The notes below the pieces were generated by a model. That model was not told where the DNA came from. It ran no database searches and saw nothing but the letters and a program-made list of their open reading frames with translations. A DNA stretch of 64,000 nucleotides from Chytriomyces cf. hyalinus JEL632 (taxonomy: Eukaryota; Chytridiomycota; Chytridiomycetes; Chytridiales; Chytriomycetaceae): the NCBI GenBank assembly GCA_025435555.1, contig JAIWWG010000009.1, positions 124,001-188,000 of the forward strand, in the 5' to 3' direction. Positions 45,201 through 53,401 of this stretch are shown here, in pieces. Position numbers and translations under genes: made by a program. The number at the start of each line of letters is the position of its first letter. Positions within the stretch are counted from its first letter, which is position 1.

Positions 45201-45903
45201 CTGGGACATCCACCTACCCAAGATCGAATTTGGGATCAACGATACAGTCAATTCAAGTACTGGTTACACACCTTTCTTCCTCAAGTACGGTCGCCACCCT
45301 CGCTCCATGATCAACATCAACCTCCCGCCTGACACCTCCCTCTCTATCAAGGACATCCGCGCAGAATACCAAGTTGCCAAGGATCGAGTTCGTGACTCTC
45401 AAGACAAGTACGCTGCCATCGCCAATCGCAAGCGCCTCGAATCCCCCTTCAAAGTTGGAGATCTAGTTCTTGTCTCAGCCAAGGAATTCAAGCCTCCCAA
45501 CCTTCGATACCGACAGACCAACAAGCTCTCTGAACAGTACTCCGGCCCCTACAAGATCATCGAACTTGTCGGACCTGTCCCGTCCTGCAAGCTAGCTCTT
45601 CCCACAGATTGGGGAGTCCACCCTGTCTTCCACCCTGAAAAACTTCGACCTTACTTCTTCGACACAGCCAAACATCCTCTTGACAACCAGCCCATTGCTT
45701 TACGCGTCATTGACAAAGTCCTCTCTTCTCGTATTCTCGACGGTCACAAGCAAGTCCTCATCCAATGGAAAGACCACCACCCTGTCTACAACTGTTGGTT
45801 AAACGCGACTCCAGAACTCATGCAACGCGTCAAGCAAGACCAACCTCCGCCAAGTTCACTCCCCTTTTCATCGCGTACGCTCTTGGAGGCAGGTGTCACG
45901 TAA
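42190..45903 (+). CDS. pol: Retrotransposon pol (PR-RT-RH-IN-chromodomain)
   Basis: The frame is open from 41569 but domains start near 42190, just before the gag end. In order: aspartic protease with a DSGA site, reverse transcriptase with YIDDLLIF, RNase H, integrase with an HHCC zinc domain and DDE core, and a C-terminal chromodomain after the PEKLRPYF segment. The reading frame ends ten bases inside the 3' LTR. Expression in this family normally uses frameshifting from gag. Confidence 0.92.
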   Translation, partial: PQLKPKVKKQTAKSNSNWFSALPFDNPPDHLTPVTIPAPSIQVHCPKLPLFQVQTQHSTPYADSPGLLVCQGTINEHPISILIDSGANPSFINSSLPFLQNKSLVPQACKIKLANGSVVKGQRTEPLQVKINNTSFQDYRSFTTVPDLAYDLILGKDWLDAHNPSIDWPTNHVRIGPHSWKCRSPRSSPEVLTAQQFINLLQTLQPDDFLRAILPQKIKVTTSDSDRADESIRTSLPPNLQTIVDRYPDVFAPFEGLPPSRPTDMKIDVDPSANSSPPYRPIYPMSAPELKALQEEITYLLKHQRIRASTSPYGAPVFFVKQKDKLRLVFDYRAVNKLTVKNRAALPNILKSLDRLSKAKYFTKIDLSSGFHQIRIQESDIHKTAFRTKYGHYEWVVMPFGLANAPAVFQTTLGSIFRDFIDAFLTVYIDDLLIFSETLEDHLKHIDQVLQRLQANKLHVRLSKCSFLQQELEYLGYWIARGSISVLPSRTSSITDFEEPSNYSELRSFLGLANTVHRFIKHHAALIAPLSDILRDHKTTSFSDKWNDTARSHFINIKRILASPELLAIFNPELPVHLYTNWSARAIGGYIAQPDSTGTDQPIAYYSRKLKPEESKYHPYMGEILALVECLNHFRHYIHGNQILAFTDHQSLRHILTQPKLRPVHHRWLADLLAYDFQIQWTPGEWNTIADALSRRRFATDASVQVNLQGNTVHSTVQIPESYLLLNTTTLTITDNLMNDIKDMNTTDPQFLEIAQFLVDPLDPETYDHDPSKAPKHLLPQISRYRLRDGFLHYVDKTHARLYVPAPLRNSLLKKAHSYGPAIHNNWERTSERLTRYFHWPKLHRNVQRLCQNCDNCQRLKVARHAPYGLLQPHDVPPFPWHTCSMDFMTKLPLTKSGYDALMVVVDSGTKRTRLIPCHTTSTARDIANLFETHIFPHHGIPVHFISDRDTKFTSNFWQALCKSLRIKLTISSSSHPQTDGQTEQKNNWILQALRHFVAPYQDDWDIHLPKIEFGINDTVNSSTGYTPFFLKYGRHPRSMININLPPDTSLSIKDIRAEYQVAKDRVRDSQDKYAAIANRKRLESPFKVGDLVLVSAKEFKPPNLRYRQTNKLSEQYSGPYKIIELVGPVPSCKLALPTDWGVHPVFHPEKLRPYFFDTAKHPLDNQPIALRVIDKVLSSRILDGHKQVLIQWKDHHPVYNCWLNATPELMQRVKQDQPPPSSLPFSSRTLLEAGVT

Positions 45904-46219
45904 TCTACAGATTTCGTCACGCACGTCCAGAAGCTTCGCCACGTCAATCAAAATTCCCACAGACACAAAATTTACTCACAGCAATTCCAACACTCTAACA
46001 CTCCCCAGACACGATCGCGTCTTCGTTATTACTTTTTCTATCATTTCAAGTGCCACTGTTGTCTTCCTTACATTTGCCACAAAGGCTATTTAAGAAGGCC
46101 TTTCTTGATTCAATAAATGAAAAGAAAAGTCTCTCAATAATCTCTTAACTCTCTCAACTCCTCTCAAGTCCTCTCCCAGTCTTGAAGCTGCAATCGAGGT
46201 CGTGACTACTTCCGTAACA
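45894..46219 (+). repeat. 3' LTR (326 bp)
   Basis: Same length as the 5' LTR with two base differences. Its right end lies 8 bp from the tRNA-Phe gene: 5-bp target duplication plus 3 bp. Confidence 0.95.
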
Positions 46220-46227
46220 GTAACAGA

Positions 46228-46300
46228 GCCGCCTTAGCTCATCTGGGAGAGCGTAAGACTGAAGATCTTAAGGCAGCGTGTTCGATCCACGCAGGCGGCA
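46228..46300 (+). tRNA. trnF: tRNA-Phe (GAA)
   Basis: Complete cloverleaf without intron. The acceptor stem GCCGCCT pairs with AGGCGGC; the D arm is GCTC...GAGC; the anticodon stem TAAGA/TCTTA holds the loop CTGAAGA (anticodon GAA); the T arm is GCGTG-TTCGATC-CACGC; discriminator A. A T-tract at 46319-46328 would end Pol III transcription. The chromovirus lies immediately upstream. An almost identical copy is inverted at 48508-48580. Confidence 0.95.
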
Positions 46301-47377
46301 TTCTCAGTTGTCTGATTCTTTTTTTTTTGAGACATGCTTCAAATCAGCGTCTCTTTCGCTGGCAAGCTCGACAACCTCTGCGACATCATCCCTCCCAAGG
46401 ATCCAATAGGACCCGAAATTAAAAGTGTAGGCCCGGCCTTGTCTTTTTGATCGTGGGCTCGAACTCGCGAATGAATCTCCTTCTCTTTCGCGAGTGGGGC
46501 TTGCGCATAAAGTGGTAGTTACTAATGATGGCAAAGACCAATCTTGCATGGATGACAGGGACTATACCAGTTTGCATGACAGGCTAGTGTGGGGTTAGTG
46601 TGGGGGCTGCCATCTTGTACCAGTGGTCCTATGACTTTCCTAAATAGATCCAATGAGGCTATTAAGACACAGGGTAGCATTACCACAGATCCATGGGAGC
46701 AGATTAATACTTTGGTCCAGCCGGTGATAGAGATTGGTTACATGGGTAAATTAAATTCAGGTGCTATGAGATTGAAGGGTACTATCAACGTAGGTCGCAC
46801 CAGGGCCAATGAATAGAGTCGAAGGTACAGGATATGCCAAATTAGTACAGTATTACTTCTACTGGGCTGGGGTGCCAATGATAGCTGACAAACTAATCAA
46901 ATGTATGAATACACCGCACGAGCAACTGCCCATACCAGCCCCTCTACCAATGGTAATCAGAACGTGCGTGAACGAGCAAACACGGCGATATTTTGTTTGA
47001 CGATGGAGTGGAGGTGCAGCGTGCCTCAGGTACGTGCACACGGCAGTTACAGAACGCGTGGCTGAGAAGATGACGAAAGCAGATCAAACACTTTCTTTGC
47101 TCCAATTTGAGCGTAGCTTTGTCCAATCTTGACATTGTGCCCAATTATCGTCAGCGGAAACGCGCTTTCCGTTGTCGTAGTTTTCTTCTTCAATTACCCC
47201 AGTTTCGACCATTGCCGCCCCCATCGAAAAATAGAGTTGAGTGGTTCCGTGCAAAGGACTTGAGATGGACTCATTTGGGACATTTTCGGCATCTGTTTCC
47301 GCAATTGCACTTCATTCTCAGCATTGACTCAATTCTCACCGTTGGCACAAGTTGTGAAGCATAAAAACGAGAAAAAT
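46301..47377. other. Gene-poor region, partly of unusual composition
   Basis: No confident gene. A minus-strand ORF at 46304-46549 reads RAYTFNFGSYWILGRDDVAE and may be an exon remnant. Sequence 46590-46960 differs from its surroundings, being rich in GGT, TAG and AAT words and poor in the CAC/CTC words common elsewhere; a plus ORF (GKLNSGAMRLKGTINVGRTR) is present but not recognised. A minus-strand piece at about 47090-47230 (VETGVIEEENYDNGKRVSAD) also looks coding but is isolated. Confidence 0.35.
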
Positions 47378-47449
47378 CGAAGGATGTGGGGGTTGAACCC
47401 ACGACCCTCAGGTTCGAAGCCTGATGCGCTGCCACTGCGCTAACCCTCC
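47378..47449 (-). tRNA. trnR: tRNA-Arg (TCG)
   Basis: Cloverleaf on the minus strand: acceptor GGAGGGT pairs with ATCCTTC (two G-T wobbles), D arm GCGC/GCGC, anticodon stem TCAGG/CCTGA with loop CTTCGAA (anticodon TCG), T arm GTGGG-TTCAACC-CCCAC, discriminator G. A TTTTT tract follows on the minus strand just past the gene end. Confidence 0.92.
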
Positions 47450-48507
47450 GATGCACAGAGAATCATAATCTACAGTATTATTTCATGACTCCAGACCCTT
47501 CAAGCTCCTCTGTAATCTTAACTCTATTTTATTGCAAATCTCGGAATATTCAAGATTGACATAACAACCAAGCAACGTCGATCTCTTAACTCCATTCCTA
47601 TTTAATCTCACGTCTTTTTGTTGAATACAGACCACTTAATCCATCATCTCCTCTTCCTCTCTGCCTTGCAGAACAAACCTGAAAAACCTTCCTCATTGAT
47701 CAAGAGCCACTCCGCAGCCCTTGACCAATTCCGTATCATGCTTTTCAAAAACTTGACAAATAATGTAAGACCGTTTTGTTCTTGAGAAGTTTGACGCTTA
47801 CTATGCAACGTTAAGAATCAGCAAAACACTGCCCGAAGGAATTGACACACTCTAGATCTCCATTTACGAAATCCCTGACATCCTCTTTCCTTCTTGGGAA
47901 GTTCTGCCTCCTGCGAATACTGGAGATAATTCTTGCGCAAACCGCATTTGACCAGCGTCAAAACATCGATGGAAGGCCGTCTATCCCCTGATTCTCACAC
48001 TCCAGAACCTGTATACATGGAGGGAAGTGGTCCAAGAAAGCTTGCTGCGCATACATGGAAAGCAAAAACCTACATCGACGGTTTGGAACGAGAGCGAGGA
48101 TTTCTGGTAGCTTGGATCCGAACTCACGCGTCCAGAAAGGAATGTCTGGCAGTTACCCCATTGTCTTCATGCCTTATTTATGTGACAGTTCATGAGAGGC
48201 ATGTGCGAGCAGAACCAACCAAACAGAGAATAATTCTTAAGTGAACAAGACGCTCTGAAGCTGCAACAAGCGTGTGTTTGACTGCGCATCATTCTTTTTC
48301 TTTCGTCTTGACGATGGGGCAGGATTTCTATTGACAGGGCAAACATGTTACATTTCCAAATGGTTGTATTGTCGTAAAATTGAACATGATGTGAGTTAAT
48401 TTTTCAGGAATTGTTATTGTACGTACCTTCACCATCCCTGCCGAATCGATCAAGCACACCTTTGAACGTACCGACCAAAATGCATGTGCTGAGGAAACAA
48501 AAATGTA
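47450..48507. other. Gene-poor region with possible decayed gene
   Basis: No intact gene. Plus-strand pieces such as LQNKPEKPSSLIKSHSAALD (about 47665), ISIYEIPDILFPSWEVLPPA (about 47857) and the ORF 47933-48244 (KLAAHTWKAKTYIDGLERER) lie in different frames and could be exons or decayed fragments. None has a recognised domain. Confidence 0.35.
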
Positions 48508-48580
48508 TGCCGCCTGCGTGGATCGAACACGCTGCCTTAAGATCTTCAGTCTTACGCTCTCCCAGATGAGCTAAGGCGGT
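48508..48580 (-). tRNA. trnF: tRNA-Phe (GAA), second copy
   Basis: Same as the copy at 46228-46300 in all bases I could compare except position 1, where the coding strand has A instead of G, giving an A-C mismatch at the top of the acceptor stem. Anticodon loop CTGAAGA and T arm are identical. TTTTT follows within ten bases. The mismatch may lower function, or the first base may be corrected or tolerated. Confidence 0.85.
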
Positions 48581-48677
48581 TGTGATGCCTGAAAAAATAG
48601 ACACTATTAGAATCACTCTGTTTTTCAAACTGGAACTGCATCGACTGGTATTCATTCTTGGTAAGTTTACATTGTAA

Positions 48678-48771
48678 CTGCACACGTTACTGGTTAAATG
48701 CGGTCGGTTTAATCACGAGGAAAGGGAATCATACCTGCACACGTTACTGGTTAAATGCGGTAACGTGTGCA
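48678..48771. repeat. 27-bp direct repeat, second copy in an 11-bp-arm hairpin
   Basis: A 27-base word starting CTGCACACGTTACTGG occurs at 48678-48704 and 48735-48761. The second copy is followed by TAACGTGTGCA (48761-48771), the exact reverse complement of TGCACACGTTA (48736-48746), so it can form an 11-bp stem with a 14-base loop. Confidence 0.85.
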
Positions 48772-48942
48772 CCCAAAGACATAAGAAACATTCGAAATAA
48801 ACAGAAAAATTGCCAAGAACTCAAATCCTCAACAACTTCAAGTGACTCGAAGCTTTCACAATTCTGTTTGCATAAAAACTCAAAAGCAGTTCCAAAATTG
48901 CTCAATCACGTTTTTGCAATGTCCATTTTAACAGAGATTCAA

Positions 48943-49914
48943 TCACCACGCATACTTGTCGTAAACAAGCTGTGCCCACTCTTCCATAACCTCTCTCGAC
49001 ACGCCCAAAACTCTCCGCGCAATAACATACTCGTTGCTCAGGTCAGAACAGAAAATCCCGACATCATCCGTACACAAAATCAAACACTCTTTTGGGTATC
49101 CCGAGTCCCACAGCTGCTTCAAATGATGTGCGTCAAACGAATCTACAGTGCCGCCAACGACATTGCTGGACAAGCAAATCTCGATGGGGATTTTGCGTGC
49201 GCGCATGGTGGCCATGATGTGGTCAGGAACGAATGTGCAGTGGCCCAGTCGGTCTGGGTTTAGCGAAAGGATGGTTAAGAGTTCGTCTTCTTCGGGCGGG
49301 GTTTCGATTTCGGCGAAATGGATAACGAGTTTCAGGGTTGGTGCGTCCAGCTTGAGACGGGAAAGAGATGGAACGAGGTGTTTGATGCCACCGCATGCGG
49401 GATTACCGCATACATCGACACCAACAACGATGCTTGGGAACAGGTTTGCGTACTTGATTGCGAGAGAAACGATGGTTGATGCAGTCTCGGCGTCATGTCT
49501 GCGATCCACAGAGAGGAGAAACTTGACTCGAATCGTTTCGTCATTGGACATGGCCTTTGAGATTGCGGACACAACTGTGGATACGTATCCGTCCATGTCC
49601 ATGCCCTCGAGACTCTTGGGCGTGCTTCTCAGCTCCAAGTACCGCACGCCGTCTCTCTTGAAAGAAGCCACAACATGCTCCACAACAAACTGCAGCGCAT
49701 GCGCATCCCGAACGACCGAATATATTGTTTTGGAGAAGAGGGCAAATACGTCGTCCAGAGAGAACCCAGCACTGCCTGGCAGGGCAATCTCAGCTGGAAG
49801 AGGCACCCCTTTCAAGTCAGCAAGCTTGCGGAGGTCAGGCATACCGATACTCCCGTTGATGTGGGCATGCAGCTCCGTCTTGGCCAAGTTCTTGGCCCAA
49901 GTGAGTTCGTCCAT
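48943..49914 (-). CDS. Adenosine deaminase-like protein (N6-methyl-AMP deaminase)
   Basis: Member of the ADAL/MAPDA group, which deaminates N6-methyl-AMP to IMP in recycling of modified nucleotides. No intron. Zinc ligands lie in KTELHAHINGSIGMPDL; the ADAL-type start of the fold is complete. Further motifs: RDGVRYLELRSTPKSLEG, VVGVDVCGNPACGG, KLVIHFAEIETPPEEDE (catalytic Glu region), PDRLGHC (His), IEICLSSNVVGGTVDSFDAH and ILCTDDVGIFCSDLSNEY (Asp pair). About 323 residues, near the usual length. The start at 49914 is 22 bp from the start of the divergent acyltransferase gene. Confidence 0.9.
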   Translation of the reverse strand: MDELTWAKNLAKTELHAHINGSIGMPDLRKLADLKGVPLPAEIALPGSAGFSLDDVFALFSKTIYSVVRDAHALQFVVEHVVASFKRDGVRYLELRSTPKSLEGMDMDGYVSTVVSAISKAMSNDETIRVKFLLSVDRRHDAETASTIVSLAIKYANLFPSIVVGVDVCGNPACGGIKHLVPSLSRLKLDAPTLKLVIHFAEIETPPEEDELLTILSLNPDRLGHCTFVPDHIMATMRARKIPIEICLSSNVVGGTVDSFDAHHLKQLWDSGYPKECLILCTDDVGIFCSDLSNEYVIARRVLGVSREVMEEWAQLVYDKYAW

Positions 49915-49936
49915 TTTCACAAGAAATATTTGGGAG

Positions 49937-50898
49937 ATGGCTGTCAAACAGAACGCCTGGGAGAAGGCGCACGTGCACACGGCATCGATAAAGGATCGAA
50001 ACCTGCTCTTCTATCTGCAGTTTCTAGCGCAGCAAGTGGTGCACATCTTCATATTCAATGTCGGACTCGCATACTATGAAGCGCCTCCATTCCCGGCGCT
50101 TCAGCCACGATTCCTGATCCCGTTCCAGGACACTGAGTTGATGATGGAGTGTCTCATCTTAGTATTGGTGGCAATGTCGCTGATGCAGCTGTGCGGGTCC
50201 TTCTGTCTCATCGCATGGGAAGATTCTCGCTCAACACGCTTGATCAATCCAGAGTACGACGCAGCTATGCTCGCAACGGCAGTGCTGACGGGCTGTGACT
50301 TTTATCCATTGCACAATGCGCCGTATTTTGCGACATCACTTCGGGATTTTGTACGTTTCGATCAAGTTGATTCATGTTGTCTTTTTCGCAGTGGTCGCAT
50401 CGCTGGAATCTTCCCATCAAAAGCTGCCTGCACCACTTGTGTTTGCGCCTGTTTTACGGTATTCAAATAGCTTGAAGAGTGATTCGAAACTGCGAACCCA
50501 TCGAATCAACGCCGTCATTGCAACCTTGGCTGTCTTTACTTTCTCTGGACTCATGCACGAGTTTAATGCAGTGAATGCGTTGTTGGGGGTGTGGCCGCAC
50601 GGAGACAATATGCACTTTTTTCCGATGAACGGACTGCTGTGCGTGCGTCAAGGCGTGTTTCAAGGATGGACTGGGTACGGACGCAAGTGGGGTCGAAGCG
50701 CAAAGTGGAGATGTTTAGGGTGGATGGGTGAGTCTCACATTCCTTGTTGCTGTCTCTTGTCGACACGGAGAAACCATCCCAGTGACCACGTCACTTCTTT
50801 TGAGCATGAGTCCCTTCTTTATCGCGCCCTACACAAAAGTCATCCAGCACAAGTTTTTGTTTCGCAGCGACGCTGCAATCTCCTTTATACTGAACTAA
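49937..50898 (+). CDS. Wax-synthase-like membrane acyltransferase (possible frame break)
   Basis: Multi-span protein of the wax synthase/MBOAT-like group, expected to esterify an alcohol or diacylglycerol in the ER. Exon 1 (MAVKQNAWEKAHVHTASIKD) has several hydrophobic spans and ends SLRDF; an intron (about 50352-50389) joins it to WSHRWNLPIKSCLHH, the conserved SLRDFWSHRW motif. The catalytic His lies in VIATLAVFTFSGLMHEFNAV. A last intron (about 50729-50786) joins GWM to TTSLLLSMSPFFIAPYTK. Between KSCLHH and the FAPVLRYSNSLKSD segment (about 50430-50445) the frame shifts by one base; only an unusually short 32-nt intron could avoid it. Either a sequencing error or early decay is possible. 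Confidence 0.7.
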
Positions 50899-50942
50899 TG
50901 TAAACTTGAAGAACTCGTAAATAAAAAATTGACACTAAAAAC

Positions 50943-52527
50943 ATGCTCTCGAACGACCACCTCATCCGCAGCACAAAACACGTGTCTCTGCTTCTTTCAC
51001 TTGCCCATCTCGAAAGCGAAGGCGTCAATCTCGAAGAAACAGGTCTGACCGCGCGTTTCGCAGCCTCCATCAAAGAGGCGGTCGACCAAGTCTCATGTCT
51101 TGATGACCGGTTAAGCCAAATGTCCATTTCTACGAATGAAGAGCGGGAATCGAATTCAAAAGATGTCTCTTCGATTCTGCCGTTTTCTCTCGCGGCGGTC
51201 GTTGAATTCTTTCTCAGCTCCAAATCAGCACCAGTCTCATCAGACAACGCTCCATCGATACATAGCAGCCGTCTCCAGTTTGAAAGATGCGAATCGCTGT
51301 CGCCGATAGAGACTGCCTTGATTCCCACTGCTGGCAGTGTCCTCAGCGTCGCCGACTCACCTTCATTGGACGCTGTCTTTGCCTCGCTCTCCAACAAACA
51401 GCTCATCTTCCGAAACAGTTCAACGGGAAAAGTGGAGCACATGACCGTACAGTCACCGGTCCTGTCCCTTGCAGTGCATCCTGTGCATGGAAACTGGGTG
51501 GCAGCAGCAGCGATGGACGGCACATGCATCATCGTCGATGCGCTCCAAAAACGCGTTGTACAGTCCTTCAAAAACCACTCAAAATACGTTTCGCGCGTGG
51601 CGTTCAGTAACTCGGGTGTTTTCATGGTCACGGCGGGTTATGACTGGGCCGTGACTGTATACGCATTGGATGAAACGAGCAACTTTGTTCAAATTCATTC
51701 AATGACGTTTTTGGGGGCCATTGAGTCGCTTGTCTTTTTACCTGCAAAATTAGGAACTGGCGTGGGAATGGATAGTCAGGAACTTGCCGATGAAACATTT
51801 GTGGTTGGATGCAGAAACGACAGTGCTCTTCACTTTGTCTCATTCAGCCATGCAAATGGCACTGTTTCAACGGAGCCAACACAGCACTCACGGCATTCAA
51901 TGAACCGAAACGGCGATGATTGGGTGTCATTCACTCCCATGGACATGTGCGTTACTGTTCAAGAAGGTGTGGGGTTGTTGGCGGTGTATACCGACATGCC
52001 GTCTGGGCGTGTATGTTTTTACACTGTGAATCAGGTCCCACGTGTTGATGCGAAATCGCCGTTTTTGATGGAGTTTGTCGGCGACTGTTTTGGAGTTGTT
52101 GCGGATGCTTTTAGTCGGCCAAAGTGTGCGTTTCTTTGGAAAGGTAAGTCATTTGCCACAGTTATCAAGCACGCATCCAATAACGACGCATCTATTATTC
52201 GCTGCAACACTTCCAGATACACTCGATTCAACCAAGAACCCCGATCCTCCCAAAAGAGCATTACTCCTTGCCGCGACAAGCGACGACAACAAGGTTGTCC
52301 TTTTCGACGTTGGCTCCGTGTTTTCAACGCAAGCCGGCTCGGCCTCGTTCAAACTTGGAGGCGCGTCTGATTTCCATGCGCCGCTTGCGCGCAAAGTGGG
52401 GGAATGCTTGGGCCATGAAGGGCTGGTGCGGGCGTTATGTGTTTCTTTGGTGGATAGGGGTGGCGTGTCTAGGACTGATTTGTTTACGGGGTCTTTTGAT
52501 AAGAGTTGGAGGGTTTGGAACTTTTGA
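50943..52527 (+). CDS. WD40-repeat protein, unknown function
   Basis: Two exons joined across an intron at about 52145-52217 (FLWKD then TLDSTKNPDPPKRALLLAAT). The N-terminal 130 residues are helical and acidic. WD-like blades follow: LSLAVHPVHGNWVAAAAMDG with TCIIVDA, KYVSRVAFSNSGVFMVTAGY with DWAVTVYA, and the C-terminal GHEGLVRALCVSLVDRGGVS with DLFTGSFDKSWRVWNF. At least five blades can be counted, some degenerate. Probably a scaffold; partners unknown. It starts 44 bases after the acyltransferase gene on the same strand. Confidence 0.75.
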
Positions 52528-52799
52528 GCGAGTCGTGCGAATAAACTCGGTCTCACTCAGCCCGGCCCTGATATCAGTTAGTTGGGTGCCTCCATTCAGC
52601 CCACGTCACAAAGTTTCCCGCCTGGTCACTGTATCTTACATCTCCTTTGGTTGGTGCCCGCGCCTGCACTCGAGCTGTTTCGTTCAAAGTCAGTGGTCAA
52701 ATCAAGCCGGACGGACAAAATCGGACGAAAAAAAAGGAAATGCAAACCATATCCTCGCATGACTCCACTGGATTATCGACAGTTCCTTGATCGCACTCA
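52528..52799. other. Intergenic, no gene seen
   Basis: 3' flank of the WD40 gene. No coding sequence recognised. Confidence 0.4.
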
Positions 52800-53045
52800 G
52801 TTTCATTAACGAAAGTAGATATCCTCTGTATCAAGTTCCTTTGGATTTGCATTCAACATCCCTCATGATCACATGTCTACTGCCGGTTTTGAAGTTACGA
52901 CCGCGTGCTCCTGATTGAACATGTTTGCAATGGAGTGTTGCGTGCAAAGCCGCTGTTTCCTGACATGCAGTTTATAATGATTCGCTCGTCAATATGAGCT
53001 CGATATTTCAAGCTCGAAGAAATGAAAAGCGAACAATCGATGAGA
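52800..53045 (+). pseudogene. Decayed copy of part of the DUF3638 gene 5' region
   Basis: The stretch at about 52890-52990 matches the first exon of the giant gene downstream: SYDRVLLIEHVCNGVLRAKP against SYGCALVIEHVCEGMVAVKL, followed by LFPD in both. The stretch 52985-53030 then matches 54503-54550 at DNA level; the shared word ATGAGCTCGA is followed by a run that in both reads as QARRN. In the real gene these two blocks lie 850 bp apart, so the copy has lost the part between them. The blocks lie in a frame with stops, so no protein is expected. Confidence 0.65.
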
Positions 53046-53401
53046 GATGTGACTGCCCTTTCGCAAATAACCGCGGCTTGCGCCTGTACTTGTTCAACGT
53101 ATCCGACTCATCCCCGTAATGACGAACGTTCATGAGTCAGTTCCGATTGCTGCGACTTGGTTAATTGCAACGCTTGGCTAAATGTCACGCTGCGAAGCGT
53201 TAGTTTTCAGCCTGACGCCGACATCGCTCATTGAAATCTATACCGGAGTTTCTCTTGTGATATGTTATGATCTTCATGCGTTATTGGGTCTGTCGCGGGT
53301 GCCATGTGTGATTCTCTCGGGGTGTTATCGCAAGTTTTTTGAATTTTCAACAACTCCGGAATCAATTTCCTCCAGATGCAGGAAAAAAAAGAAAAAAACT
53401 C
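53046..53401. promoter_or_regulatory. Upstream region of the DUF3638 gene
   Basis: 356 bases without a clear gene; presumably the promoter and leader. An A-rich stretch directly precedes the ATG. Confidence 0.35.

Larger units (their letters stand above)
40698..46219 (+). mobile_element. Ty3/gypsy chromovirus LTR retrotransposon, looks whole
   Basis: A 5.5-kb element bounded by two 326-bp LTRs (TGT...ACA) and a 5-bp target duplication. A primer-binding site starts two bases after the 5' LTR (41026), beginning TGGTAGC, as in elements primed by initiator tRNA-Met. A short purine-rich tract precedes the 3' LTR. Gag and pol overlap in different frames, with pol in +1 relative to gag, as in Ty3, where ribosomal frameshifting is known. 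Domain order protease, RT, RNase H, integrase, chromodomain places it in the chromoviruses. It looks whole, with no breaks noticed by eye. LTRs differ at two positions, so the insertion is young. Confidence 0.95.

Noticed and set aside
46304-46549. A minus-strand gene after tRNA-Phe
   Set aside because: Part of it looks coding (FGSYWILGRDDVAE), but no partner exons or start were found, so it is kept only as a possible remnant.
47933-48244. A 103-codon plus-strand ORF
   Set aside because: No domain, and no partner exon with good splice sites.
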